Source: Paenibacillus taichungensis
Lineage (GTDB): Bacteria; Bacillota; Bacilli; Paenibacillales; Paenibacillaceae
DNA length: 64,000 bases
Assembly: GCF_003287275.1 (NCBI RefSeq)
Contig: NZ_QEVW01000014.1
Coordinates: 1 to 64,000, forward strand
Reading direction: 5' to 3'
The translations under genes and the position numbers were made by a program. Positions 43,143 through 53,163 of this stretch are shown here, piece after piece; within the stretch, counting starts at the first letter, position 1; every line of letters begins with the position of its first letter. The notes under the pieces were generated by a model. It made no database searches, had not been told where the DNA came from, and was given only the letters and a program-made list of their open reading frames with translations.

Positions 43143-46100
43143 TCAACGTCCTGACGCTCTTAAAATATCATAGATCGTCTCACTGAACACACGACCTGCA
43201 ATTTCACCCAAAGCAATGGACTTGTTATCGCTATAATAATAGTGTTTCTGACTGCCGGGTTTGAAGAAGTGCAGAGATTCCAGCGTGATATCTTCCAATC
43301 CTTCATAATATGAAATGCTGGTACCACTGAAGCGCAGTTCTGCGACAAGATCTCCATACTCTTTGTAAAATTCATGATACCAGCCGCCGTCCTGTGCTGG
43401 ACCTTTGATCCATCCGTATTTCTCCAGTGCTTTGGGGAATGCGGTGGGAGAGAAATCAGACTCCGGCAAGCGGTCATATTCAACCTTGTTTTTGTCTTCA
43501 TCCTCAGGCACATGAATTTGACGATTCAGCTGCTCAAACGGCTGCTTGATCTCATAATCCTCCAGCTGCGTTTTCCATCCTTCGAGCGTAGATTGGTCAA
43601 GTTCGAGTGGATGAATCAATCCCACTAGAGATCCCGAAGGCAGCTCGTATTCATCCTCATCGACGGTATTAAACGTGCCATCCTCCATATAACGGAACGT
43701 GGTGACCAACTGACCATCTTCATATGTGCCCCATATCAGACCTACAGCAAATTTCTGCATGATTACATTCTGTACAAACAATGCTGTCCACTCATCAGCA
43801 GACCACAGCCGTTGTTTAGACAAAGATTCTTCCAGACGTTGTGCCTGGATGTTAACCATTGTTTTGAGATCCTTCTTCAATTGTGTAAAACGCGCCTTAG
43901 AATGTGCTGCAAGTTCAGCATCATCTTTCTGTGCAGGAGCAGGTAGACTCTTCACAGATTTACCCGTTTCTTCATTTACAACAACCACCTGCAGATCTCC
44001 ATTCACTTTTATCAGGAATGAACGCTCCCCGTAGCTCAGCTGCATCGTTCCATTCTGATCAAAACCAAGTGTGGTGACGAGTCGATCTTCCAACTGTTCC
44101 GAGGTGAGTCCCAAATTTTCTGCAGCCAGCTGCAATGCTTCTTCAGCCGCACCCTTAACCTGTCGGTTCTTCACACTGCGTTTGATCTTGTCAATCGCCA
44201 TGAGAGCGGATGGTTCCTTAAGATAGGCCAGTACTTTTACAGCATCAGCCGCAATGGCCCCTCGGCTGTTTTCTGTCCATTCCTTAATTTGGGGAGCCAA
44301 TGTATTCACAATTTGAATATCGCCAAAGAGTGCCGAGAGGTACATTACCCACTTCTCCTTCGCAGAAGCACCGTCCTGAATCCACAACTGTAGCAGCTCG
44401 CTAGCAAACCTTGCGAGCGACTCCTCGCTTGCATACTCACGTAGTTCATTCAGTCTTTCGTTTGGAGCAGATGTATGATCTATTGATTGCACCAAGATAT
44501 ACTGCTTGATTCGATCATCTAATGGTTGATTGTCCTCTGAACGTATCAGAGAAGGAAGATCGTTCAAAGACAACCAGCTTAGTCTGGTCAGCTTTTTGGC
44601 ATCTGCCTGATCTGCAAGTGCCGCATGAGCATACTCTGGGCTTTGATCCGTGGTATCCAGCAGAATTTGAATCAGGTTCTTCCATTCGGCAGACTTCTCA
44701 CCCTCCAGAAGCCCAAAGTATATATCCTTGCTATTATCCAAACTGCGGATGGCGCTCAGAGCCATTTCTTTCACACCCGTTTTTTTCTCCGAACGATATA
44801 TTGTCGTGTATAAGTCCTGGTCAGGAATCCGATTGAATTCAGATAACGCCACGCCATTTGCCTTTTTGGATGAATCCTGCAATCCGGCACGAATCGCTTC
44901 AGCTACTTGTTTTGTTGATAGCTCGTGACGTTGTTCAAAGGTGATTTCCAAAATGATGATGCGCGTGTCCGTGGGTAGTTTCTTGTACTGTGCCAGAGCA
45001 AAGTCCAGATTTTGCTGAATGATCCGGCGATATTCATCCTGAGGCATCGATTTGTACTTGTAATCGGTCATACCGTTGAGAGAAATCAGACTGGACAGCA
45101 ATTTCTCTTGTTTTACCTCTGGATCTTGGCCGTAAAGTTCCAACAGCTTCTCTCCGCTAAACGCGTAAGACTGATACATATCAGAAACGATATCCAGAGT
45201 CCACTCGGGATACGTAGTCAGAATCACAAACCGACGCATCGCCTCCGAATCCAAAGGCAGGAAGCTAATGCTGATCAAGTTATGAACGCGCTTTTTGTCA
45301 CGATTCAGGTTATTAAACAGCCCACGACTATTCGGATCTTCCCAGTATTCTTCAAGGGAGCTTTCACCGTGCAAATATCGTGCAATTGCAAGCCCCTGTC
45401 TCCCTCCATCTAATGGATGTCGAAGCGCACTGAACACGGCTTGTTCAACCGTTTCATCCACATCTGGCACTTCGATTCCATGGTCCTCCAGCATTTTTTG
45501 AATACACAATTTGAGGAACGGGGGTTTTAAAATGTGGTATGCACGAATCGCTTGCTGCGGCTCATTCACAATCGCGGATTGCAGAAATTGCCAGGGTATG
45601 GTGTACGATTCGAGTTCATTACGCAACATTTCGATGAGTTGATATGGCTCGTCTAGAGGCAACAGCCCTGACAGCAATTCATTAGCATTTTTTGTTCTTG
45701 GATCCATGCTTAACAAGTAGCGACGGACTTCAAGTGGATAGATCTCATGTAATTGGTTTATGGCTTCGAGCAAAATAAGACCGGTCTCACTTTGATCTTC
45801 AAGGAAACGTTGTTTGCCGCCACTGATGTTAACCAAATACAATAATGCATTGCTCAAAAGGATCATCGTTTTGTCGAACTCACTGTAAGACAGCTGCTCC
45901 TTTTTGGAGAGAGAAGAACTCGAATAGTTCTCAGCTATAACCTGATTATGCTTCTCCCGGAGGAATTCATCATTCAATTCATATGCAGATCTGTTATGTT
46001 TCGTTTGAAAATTGCAAACCACCAGTGGCTCAATCAATGCATGCAATTCGTTCCGCAGCTTACTTGTATCATGGGTCATCACATGTTGAAACAATGTTGG

Positions 46101-46658
46101 CAGAGATTGAGTGAACTGTTGCACCTGGGCAAAATGAGAAGGGCTATCATTGAGATCTGAATAGAGTCGCAGGAGTATCATTCCATTGATTACATCCTTG
46201 AAATTCCCCTTCAGTCTGCTCTTCAATTCATCCAGAATTTCCTTCTCTCCAGCATAGCGATTGATTTTCTCCAAACGGGACAGCAACCCGCCCATCCGAT
46301 CATTGGTTTTGCTCTTTCCACTCAGTCCATAAGCTTCGGAGTCGTTCCCAAGGCAGAGTGTAAAACCATCGGTTCTCCATGAATTTCTTCTGGAATAATT
46401 GGATTCCATATGAATTACAATGGCTCCAGCTCGAAAAAAGATATCTCCGTCATCTTTTTTGGCAATTTTCATGAGTACGTCTATCGTCTGGTAGGCATAA
46501 TGACTGGAACCTCCCATCATATCCGGAAACTTGTCTGTCGTTCCCATCACAAAATCAATGATTTCCGAACTCCGATCCGTTTTCAACGAATATTCATTGG
46601 AACACACCTCTGCAAACTTCTCCACCAAAGCTTCTACTGCGCGGTCTGCGGTTAACAT
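43143..46658 (-). CDS. Giant DUF4132 protein (YehI/MolR-like)
   Basis: Protein of 1171 residues. The bulk (about 1-870) is helical and repeat-like, with HEAT-type elements such as WTENSRGAIAADAVKVLAYL and KEPSALMAIDKIKRSVKNRQ. The C-terminal third contains the DUF4132 signature: FAVGLIWGTYEDGQLVTTFR, SGSLVGLIHPLELDQSTLEG, QLEDYEIKQPFEQLNRQIHV, and the last part FKPGSQKHYYYSDNKSIALG. DUF4132 proteins include E. coli YehI and MolR. ATG 46658 follows AAGGAGGAATG; the longer frame from 46709 overlaps the preceding stop. It belongs to the MoxR-VWA operon and may be the large substrate-recognition or scaffold component; this is inference. Confidence 0.78.
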   Translation of the reverse strand: MLTADRAVEALVEKFAEVCSNEYSLKTDRSSEIIDFVMGTTDKFPDMMGGSSHYAYQTIDVLMKIAKKDDGDIFFRAGAIVIHMESNYSRRNSWRTDGFTLCLGNDSEAYGLSGKSKTNDRMGGLLSRLEKINRYAGEKEILDELKSRLKGNFKDVINGMILLRLYSDLNDSPSHFAQVQQFTQSLPTLFQHVMTHDTSKLRNELHALIEPLVVCNFQTKHNRSAYELNDEFLREKHNQVIAENYSSSSLSKKEQLSYSEFDKTMILLSNALLYLVNISGGKQRFLEDQSETGLILLEAINQLHEIYPLEVRRYLLSMDPRTKNANELLSGLLPLDEPYQLIEMLRNELESYTIPWQFLQSAIVNEPQQAIRAYHILKPPFLKLCIQKMLEDHGIEVPDVDETVEQAVFSALRHPLDGGRQGLAIARYLHGESSLEEYWEDPNSRGLFNNLNRDKKRVHNLISISFLPLDSEAMRRFVILTTYPEWTLDIVSDMYQSYAFSGEKLLELYGQDPEVKQEKLLSSLISLNGMTDYKYKSMPQDEYRRIIQQNLDFALAQYKKLPTDTRIIILEITFEQRHELSTKQVAEAIRAGLQDSSKKANGVALSEFNRIPDQDLYTTIYRSEKKTGVKEMALSAIRSLDNSKDIYFGLLEGEKSAEWKNLIQILLDTTDQSPEYAHAALADQADAKKLTRLSWLSLNDLPSLIRSEDNQPLDDRIKQYILVQSIDHTSAPNERLNELREYASEESLARFASELLQLWIQDGASAKEKWVMYLSALFGDIQIVNTLAPQIKEWTENSRGAIAADAVKVLAYLKEPSALMAIDKIKRSVKNRQVKGAAEEALQLAAENLGLTSEQLEDRLVTTLGFDQNGTMQLSYGERSFLIKVNGDLQVVVVNEETGKSVKSLPAPAQKDDAELAAHSKARFTQLKKDLKTMVNIQAQRLEESLSKQRLWSADEWTALFVQNVIMQKFAVGLIWGTYEDGQLVTTFRYMEDGTFNTVDEDEYELPSGSLVGLIHPLELDQSTLEGWKTQLEDYEIKQPFEQLNRQIHVPEDEDKNKVEYDRLPESDFSPTAFPKALEKYGWIKGPAQDGGWYHEFYKEYGDLVAELRFSGTSISYYEGLEDITLESLHFFKPGSQKHYYYSDNKSIALGEIAGRVFSETIYDILRASGR

Positions 46659-46709
46659 TACACATTCCTCCTTGAATATGAGTGTATAAATCATCTTGTA
46701 TATAACCAA

Positions 46710-47900
46710 TTAAGTAATAATTTCGCCAATCCAGTCCGCCAACTCATTGGGTGTAATCGCAGCAACATGTGCACCCATATTGGATAACGTCTGCGCAGCA
46801 TGTTTGTTGTACACAGTATCTCCGTTAAAATCGAGTGCAGTCAACACAAGCAATTTGCAGCCCGTATCCAGAATATCCTTACATGCCTTATACATGTGCT
46901 GGATCGGATAACCCTCCTCCAAATCGCTAACGAGAATGTATATTGTTTTACCAGGATTTTCGATTAACGTCTCACCATAACGGAGTGCCTTGGTAATATG
47001 TGTTCCCCCGCCAAGCTGCACATTCATGAGCACATCTACCGGATCTTCCAGCCTGTCACTCAAATCGACGACCTGTGTGTCAAAAATGAACAATTTCGTT
47101 CGTAGTGCATTTAGGCGATAGAAAATGCTTGCCATCACCGAACTGTATATCACTGAATCTAACATGCTTCCGCTCTCATCCACACCAATGATGATGTCCC
47201 ACTTGTTGTGAGACTGGATATTCCCGTCAAAATATAGACGATCAATTACAAATCTTCGATTGTTTTTGTCATAGTTCTTCAAGTTCTTGGTAATCGTCTG
47301 CTTGAAATTCAAATTGCGTAAGGAACGCACCGAACTGGATGCATAACGGCTGCGTTTCCCCATAATGCTCGCTTTGGTCTGAGATTCGAGTTTGCGTCGC
47401 AGCTCTTCAATCACGACTCGTACGATTTCCTTGGCGCTCTTTAATACGTCGCCTTTCATTCGTCCTTTAAATTGCATGATGTTCTTGAGTAGGTTCATAT
47501 TGGGTTCGAGGGATTCCAGCAGCTTTTTGTCCGTTAACAATTCGGTTAGACCATAACGGTCAAGCGCCTGTTTCTCCAGAATTTCTACCGTTGATTTCGG
47601 GAACAGTTCCCTGACCTTATGCAACCATTTGGGAACGGTTAGATCCGAGGTGCCCCTACCTCCCCCTTTTCTGTAACCCTGCTCTTCACCGTATTCGCGA
47701 TTATACAGATATCCTAGAATCTCATCGACTTCGGTATATTTAAAATCATCAGGGGAGTAATCTTCTGCATTGGACAGTCCTTCTTCGGCGGATTCACCTA
47801 GAATAAGGCGCCAACGGTTTAAGGTTTCCACCCGATTCAGCTCAGCATTGTCTTTCACCATTTCCTTGGTTTTATCCAGCTCATTCAGATCAGTTTCCAT
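46710..47900 (-). CDS. VWA-domain protein (YehP/CoxE-like)
   Basis: Protein of 396 residues. The N-terminal 200 residues are helical. The von Willebrand A domain at about 230-396 has an intact metal-binding site: DESGS (241-245), the threonine in LGGGTHITKAL, and the aspartate in ILVSDLEEGY. VWA proteins of this class partner with MoxR-type AAA ATPases as metal-insertion or remodelling machines. The start overlaps the end of the DUF5682 gene, with GGAAGGAG as ribosome binding site. Within the operon it corresponds to YehP of E. coli. Confidence 0.85.
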   Translation of the reverse strand: METDLNELDKTKEMVKDNAELNRVETLNRWRLILGESAEEGLSNAEDYSPDDFKYTEVDEILGYLYNREYGEEQGYRKGGGRGTSDLTVPKWLHKVRELFPKSTVEILEKQALDRYGLTELLTDKKLLESLEPNMNLLKNIMQFKGRMKGDVLKSAKEIVRVVIEELRRKLESQTKASIMGKRSRYASSSVRSLRNLNFKQTITKNLKNYDKNNRRFVIDRLYFDGNIQSHNKWDIIIGVDESGSMLDSVIYSSVMASIFYRLNALRTKLFIFDTQVVDLSDRLEDPVDVLMNVQLGGGTHITKALRYGETLIENPGKTIYILVSDLEEGYPIQHMYKACKDILDTGCKLLVLTALDFNGDTVYNKHAAQTLSNMGAHVAAITPNELADWIGEIIT

Positions 47901-50287
47901 GCATCAAACTCCTTCCGAAGGGCTTCATCCCATGTTTTCGTCTGGATCAGCAATCGCTCGTCAACGGAAGGCCATAACATCTCTTCGTTCTCTACCTGAT
48001 GCAAGCTCGCAACCCGATCCGCAATCAGGCCTGTCTCCATGGGGGTAAAGTAAGTAAACGCCAAGCGAAGCTCAGGGATCATGCGAATAAACTCTTCATA
48101 ATCAAGTTGCTTGATCATATAGTTCAATTCTGATAAAAGCTGATCTTCATACAGAAAAGCGTCCCGTGCTACAGAGAAAACACCCTGTAGATAAAGTGCA
48201 GTCTGGTGAGTCTGTTCTTGCGATCCCCGGATATATGCACGTGCCCGATCCACGATCTCATCTCTAGGCCTGTCCCCAAGTCCTGAAGATATGGCAATAC
48301 ACACCCCCTCCAGCTGTGCCGGAAGCTGGCTGTCTGACAGAAGTTCATCCAGGTGTGCCTTGAATGGTTCATCCCGGAAATGCTCTTCGGACGATTCCGC
48401 CAGCATGGCAAGCAGCTTTAGTCCCTGGACAATCGCTTCATGTTCATCCGGATTCGTTCTTGAGAGTAGTATCAGTTTGTCAACGGCATTGTTATAAGCT
48501 TCGGATACGAGATTAAGGAGCTGCTGTTCCTCAGACAACCCAAGAAGTCTGCGATGCTGCTGAATTCGATTCAAAATATGCAGACTTCCGCACAACGACA
48601 AGAAATTTCCATCCTTTCGGAGTGCTGACTTCACTTGTTCATACAGCTTCATGGCGGTATCCTGCAGGCCCATGAGCAGAGCCTGAAGCATGGATTTGGC
48701 GAGGTCACCACTGTGATGATCCGGTATTCCCTGCATTTCCTCTTCCATCTTGCGCGTACAGGCTTCCCGAATTGTGCCTCCATAGAGAGAATTCTCGATT
48801 AATCGAGCCTCAATTCTGGAGGAATAGGTATATACCCACGTCTCCCGAACAAGGTTCATGTCACGCTGAGCAATCCAATCCGGGCCTGATTGTCGCTTCG
48901 CGAAATCCGGAACGAGATAGACCATACATTGAAACAATTGACTTTGCCGACGATGATCTGGTTTGGCATATAAATCAAGTATCTTCTTATGTTGGCCTGT
49001 AGTACGAATTAGAAGTTTTGATTCTCCACAACGTTCTTTGAAATCCTCAACGATCGGAATACTGAATGGGTTGGGAGCCACTTTTCCGATGACATCCCCG
49101 GTTAGCAAGCTGTGCAGTTCTTGCAGAGGTTTGTCTGAAGCTAACGTAAGTTCACCCTTAACAAAGGAAGAAAGGGTTGCATCCATCAGCTCATAGACTC
49201 CGCCTTCCCTTTTCCCTCTCAGTCCTGCGAGTCCTTGAACCATGCTGTAAGCCTCAATAGCGTCGCTGGTTGATACATGTTCATGCCCTTCCCTCAGCTT
49301 GCGGGTTAGTCGTGATAACAAGTCCAAAGCGGTCAAATTATACACGGAGTTCTTATGCCGAAGCAGCTGGGTCCAGATCTGTTCGTAATAATTCACATAA
49401 GGCATACCGCTTGCATACCCATTCAGCCGATCTGCTTCGGCAAACGTGTAGACCATGGGATACATCTGCTGATGCACCGAATTCTGAGCCTTCACATGCT
49501 CTTGCATCGTCATCTCTTCTGAATCCGTCACATGATTCTCGGGCATCACCAGTCCATACGTATGAAATCCGCCAGTGATGACAAGCACACGTTCATGATC
49601 CTGCCCAGCTTGTTTAATACGACTTCTCATATGAGCTTCTCTTGCCAAATCACCTGTACTGTGCAAGCGTTCCGAAGAATAACACATCCGAGATAAGGTG
49701 CAGTACGTAAATACATCCTGTACAAATGCCTGTGTTGACTTCTCCAGACCACCAATCTCAAATACGTTCTCCCACAACTCATCGAAACTTCGACAGTTTG
49801 TTTTCTGACATAAACGGTGGATAAACTCAGACCCTGCAAGCAATGTCTCGTCTTGAATGGATATCTCACGCTGTTCTGCCTTGTTGGGCTTGGAGAAATG
49901 ATGATAATCCAGGTCGATAAAAGTCGCAGGGATGCTCAGCCGAGCTGCTTCTTTCAGCGCTACATATTCAGGAGAGTAACGAAGCATCGGATAATAACAG
50001 GCTGCTCTCTCATCTTCATTCTCATAGGTGTAGTAAAGACTGACAGGAGGTATCGTCGCCTCATCAGCCAGAACTTGAAGTAAGGGATTGCCGCTCTCAG
50101 GGCCTTCGATTAGAATGATGTCCGGCTTGTATTCTTCAATCAATCGCAGCAAATGATAGGAACAGGCCGGGCTATGATGGCGTATGGGAAAATAAAGCGT
50201 TCCGTTGTTCAGGTTATACACTTGGAACTCAAATAGCGTCTGTAACCGGGCAACATCCAAATCCGCTTTTCCTGTTAACCGATCCAT
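47885..50287 (-). CDS. DUF5682 protein (YehM-like)
   Basis: Protein of 800 residues. The first 270 contain family-typical stretches: YFPIRHHSPACSYHLLRLIE, YKPDIILIEGPESGNPLL, FIDLDYHHFSKP and VLVITGGFHTYGLVMP, which read like a catalytic alpha/beta domain (HHSPAC, EGP, GGFHT motifs) reminiscent of TraB/PrgY-type folds. The rest is helical. Starts and stops overlap its neighbours by 13-16 bp on both sides, so it is tightly coupled with the AAA and VWA genes. No function has been established to my knowledge. Confidence 0.8.
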   Translation of the reverse strand: MDRLTGKADLDVARLQTLFEFQVYNLNNGTLYFPIRHHSPACSYHLLRLIEEYKPDIILIEGPESGNPLLQVLADEATIPPVSLYYTYENEDERAACYYPMLRYSPEYVALKEAARLSIPATFIDLDYHHFSKPNKAEQREISIQDETLLAGSEFIHRLCQKTNCRSFDELWENVFEIGGLEKSTQAFVQDVFTYCTLSRMCYSSERLHSTGDLAREAHMRSRIKQAGQDHERVLVITGGFHTYGLVMPENHVTDSEEMTMQEHVKAQNSVHQQMYPMVYTFAEADRLNGYASGMPYVNYYEQIWTQLLRHKNSVYNLTALDLLSRLTRKLREGHEHVSTSDAIEAYSMVQGLAGLRGKREGGVYELMDATLSSFVKGELTLASDKPLQELHSLLTGDVIGKVAPNPFSIPIVEDFKERCGESKLLIRTTGQHKKILDLYAKPDHRRQSQLFQCMVYLVPDFAKRQSGPDWIAQRDMNLVRETWVYTYSSRIEARLIENSLYGGTIREACTRKMEEEMQGIPDHHSGDLAKSMLQALLMGLQDTAMKLYEQVKSALRKDGNFLSLCGSLHILNRIQQHRRLLGLSEEQQLLNLVSEAYNNAVDKLILLSRTNPDEHEAIVQGLKLLAMLAESSEEHFRDEPFKAHLDELLSDSQLPAQLEGVCIAISSGLGDRPRDEIVDRARAYIRGSQEQTHQTALYLQGVFSVARDAFLYEDQLLSELNYMIKQLDYEEFIRMIPELRLAFTYFTPMETGLIADRVASLHQVENEEMLWPSVDERLLIQTKTWDEALRKEFDAWKLI

Positions 50288-51381
50288 TTCTTTTCCTCAT
50301 AGTAATCCTTCCAAATCCCTTCTTCTCTCGAACGCTCCTTTACGACCTTAGAGAAGTAGGTTTTGAGAATGGACAGATCCTTGTCGCTTTCTTTCGCTAT
50401 CGTCCCCAACATGTTTTGTACCAGCCGATCCAATGCAATCCCCTTGTCTTCGTAATAATAGGAAGTCATTGCACTCTGTACATATACAGATACGGCTTCA
50501 GCCGTACTCATGGACGCTTGGGGCGTATCGAGCTTGTAACCTTCCCGCGTCATTCCTGTGCGAAGCTCCATAAAAGTCGTGGCCAGTAATTCAACCACAT
50601 CCGTATTAATCTCGGTGTCTATTCCGCTATGTAATAATAGGCTTCGTGCCTGGGATTCAATAATTTTGGCTTCCATTTTCACACTGCTAATCGGTTTGAT
50701 CGTCTCAAAATTGAAACGGCGCTTCAGTGCACCACTCATTTCATTGACACCTTTATCGCGAATGTTCGCCGTAGCAATCACGTTAAACCCTGGTTTGGCA
50801 AACAGCACACCGCCGTCCAGTTCAGGAATACTCATTACCTTGTCACTGAGAATACTGATCAGGCTATCTTGCGCTTCAGCAGGACAACGCGTAATTTCCT
50901 CAAAACGCGTAAGAATCCCCTTCTTCATTCCGTTGTACAACGGTGAGGGCACAAGCGCCGCTTCGGATGGACCCTTATCCAGCAACATGGCATAATTCCA
51001 GGAATATTTGATCATGTCTTCAGTTGTACCTGCCGTACCCTGAATTGTGTTCAAACTGGTTCCAGAAATGGCCGCGGTCAGCAATTCGCTGAGCATAGTC
51101 TTGGCAGTTCCGGGTTCTCCAACGAGCATCAATCCCCGATTTCCTGCCAAGGTTACCACGGCTCGTTCAATGAGAACATCGTTGCCATAAAATTTCCGTG
51201 TAATTGTGATCTCTTCTCCGTCCAATATGGCAGGTTTATCCCTGCCAATAATAAAATCTCTGACATAGGCTGGGGACAGCAGCCAGTTTGGAGGACGTTT
51301 TCCCGTATCTTCTTCTCGCAGTGCCCTTAATTCTGTCTCATATAGTGTCTCGGCGGGCGGCTTAAGCATTTCCATCGTCAA
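50275..51381 (-). CDS. MoxR-type AAA ATPase (YehL-like)
   Basis: AAA ATPase of 368 residues. Walker A is GEPGTAKT (88-95), the Walker B region reads GILTRFEEITRCPAEAQDSL with Phe-Glu-Glu in place of the usual Asp-Glu, sensor 1 is NVIATANIRDKG, and the arginine finger region is GALKRRFNFE. MoxR ATPases with VWA partners remodel or activate target proteins. TTG 51381 lies 5 bases after GAGAGGAG; ATG 51375 is an alternative. It is the first gene of the five- or six-gene operon that runs to 41143, and the promoter must lie in 51382-51690. Confidence 0.87.
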   Translation of the reverse strand: MTMEMLKPPAETLYETELRALREEDTGKRPPNWLLSPAYVRDFIIGRDKPAILDGEEITITRKFYGNDVLIERAVVTLAGNRGLMLVGEPGTAKTMLSELLTAAISGTSLNTIQGTAGTTEDMIKYSWNYAMLLDKGPSEAALVPSPLYNGMKKGILTRFEEITRCPAEAQDSLISILSDKVMSIPELDGGVLFAKPGFNVIATANIRDKGVNEMSGALKRRFNFETIKPISSVKMEAKIIESQARSLLLHSGIDTEINTDVVELLATTFMELRTGMTREGYKLDTPQASMSTAEAVSVYVQSAMTSYYYEDKGIALDRLVQNMLGTIAKESDKDLSILKTYFSKVVKERSREEGIWKDYYEEKKWIG

Positions 51382-51689
51382 GGTTTCTCCTCTCGCATAA
51401 ACAGATCGTATGTTCTTATTACATTTTATCTTATCACAGCAGCCTTTGAACGAACGTAGAAAACGACAAAAATGGTTGAAACGTCCTTCTTATCAGCATT
51501 CTTCATAAGTCCGTGGACATGGTGCATAGCACAATTGTGAATTACTTATATCGTTACATCATGGCGGTTGCATTCAAAACTAATTTGATTCCGTGTTGTT
51601 GTTGTAGAAAACTTCAATTTATAGGTCATACGTCCCTATAGTTCATTAAACACCACGTAATATGGTTCAAGCAGATTAAGTCCAATCTC

Positions 51690-51722
51690 ACAAAAAAACA
51701 CAGCCCAGTAGTCTGTGTCTTT
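51690..51722 (-). terminator. Minus-strand terminator without an evident gene
   Basis: On the minus strand AAGACACAG and CTGTGTTTTTTTG form a clear stem and T-run. It cannot serve the P450 gene (plus strand, to the right). It is probably left from a lost minus-strand gene at 51741-51930. Confidence 0.65.
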
Positions 51723-51740
51723 ACTTCATTTCTATTGATT

Positions 51741-51930
51741 TTATTCCTTATTCCGAGTGCTATTCCCTCTAAAATATGTAAGCTTTCCCTTAGTCAAAAA
51801 CAAGGTTTCAATTGCTCCAATATTGAATATATAGATGGTGCAGGCTTTTCGTATGAAGCCACCGAAATTAACATATGATCCCTTAGATAAGATGCGTAAC
51901 AATACGAGCTTTTGATGAGAGGAGATTAAC
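51741..51930 (-). pseudogene. Possible remnant of a small minus-strand gene
   Basis: An open frame ends at 51741, 19 bp before a good terminator, and reads KLVLLRILSKGSYVNFGGFI, then GAIETLFLTKGKLTYFRG. It extends without a proper start into the P450 gene, so at most the 3' part is real. I do not recognise it. The remaining gap 51382-51690 shows nothing beyond the AAA promoter region. Confidence 0.25.
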
Positions 51931-51933
51931 CAT

Positions 51934-53124
51934 TTGAGTACTAATGAAACTTCACAGTCTGAGTTATTCACCCGTGAATTTACACAGAATCCTTACCCCG
52001 TATACGAAAAGCTGAGACAAAATGATCCTATTCACAGAGTCCTTTTCCCTCATGGTGATTTCGGTTGGATTATTAGCCGCTATGAGGATGCAGTGGAAGT
52101 ATTGAAAGACAACCGTTTCAGCAAGGATGTAGTCAAACGTTATGGACCCGATCAACAAAACATATTCGTGCATAACATGCTTTTTTCCGATCCACCTGAT
52201 CATCGCCGGTTACGTGGACTCGTACAGAAGGCTTTTACTCCCAGATTGATTGAGGGCATGAGAAGCCATATTCAAGATATTGCTGACGATCTCCTGGATA
52301 ATCTCAATTCCCAGGAAAAGATGAATCTGATTGATGAGTTTGCATTTCCATTACCGATCATTGTCATCAGCGAGATCCTGGGTGTACCTCTTGAAGATCA
52401 GGACAAATTCCGTTTATGGTCCAATTCCATTATCGATGCGACAAGTGCGGAGCATTCCGAAGTGTTTGAGAAGCATGCCCAGGAGTTCATTGATTACCTG
52501 AATAATTGGTTTGCCAAAGTACGTGAGCAGCCGGGTGACGATCTGATCAGTCAGCTCGTTGTGGCAGAAGAATCAGGAGAACAACTCACAGAAAAGGAAC
52601 TGCTTGGTGTTGTCGCTCTGCTGATCATTGCCGGACATGAAACCACTGTTAACCTAATTGGTAATGGTGTACTTGCGCTATTGGAGCATCCGGAGCAACG
52701 CGACCTGCTGATCAAGCAACCTGAGTTAATCCATAATGCTGTTGAAGAAATGCTGCGTTATAACGGCCCGGTTGAATTCAGCACGTCTCGCTGGGCGTCC
52801 GAGGACATAGAGTTTCATGGACATCACATCGCTGAAGGTGAACTTGTTATTGTAGCACTGGATTCAGCCAATCGGGATGAAGAGAAGTTCAAGGATGCGG
52901 ATGTTTTTGATATCACTCGTGAGAAGAGCCCACATTTGGCTTTTGGCAAAGGCATTCATCTCTGTCTGGGAGCCCCTCTCGCGCGACTTGAAGGCGAGAT
53001 TGCGATTAACACACTGCTTCGCCGCTTTCCCGATATGCAGCTTCAGACGGATGTTAATGAACTTGAATGGAGACCCGGAATGATTGTTCGAGGCGTTAAG
53101 GAGATCCCGGTACAGCTTAAATAG
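51934..53124 (+). CDS. Cytochrome P450 (CYP107-like)
   Basis: Soluble monooxygenase of 396 residues. The I-helix oxygen-binding motif is LLIIAGHETTVN, the ExxR motif is EEMLR, and the haem loop is LAFGKGIHLCLGAPLARLE with Cys344 as ligand. The acid/alcohol pair in AGHETT is intact, so the enzyme should be active. TTG 51934 is spaced well behind AGAGGAGATTAA. No ferredoxin or reductase gene is adjacent. Substrate unknown; bacterial CYP107-type enzymes hydroxylate fatty acids, steroids or polyketides. It may form a short unit with the small gene 39 bp downstream. Confidence 0.92.
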   Translation: MSTNETSQSELFTREFTQNPYPVYEKLRQNDPIHRVLFPHGDFGWIISRYEDAVEVLKDNRFSKDVVKRYGPDQQNIFVHNMLFSDPPDHRRLRGLVQKAFTPRLIEGMRSHIQDIADDLLDNLNSQEKMNLIDEFAFPLPIIVISEILGVPLEDQDKFRLWSNSIIDATSAEHSEVFEKHAQEFIDYLNNWFAKVREQPGDDLISQLVVAEESGEQLTEKELLGVVALLIIAGHETTVNLIGNGVLALLEHPEQRDLLIKQPELIHNAVEEMLRYNGPVEFSTSRWASEDIEFHGHHIAEGELVIVALDSANRDEEKFKDADVFDITREKSPHLAFGKGIHLCLGAPLARLEGEIAINTLLRRFPDMQLQTDVNELEWRPGMIVRGVKEIPVQLK

Positions 53125-53163
53125 TTATGTATTTGAAGGAAGGAAAGCGAGGCACCTGACTGC

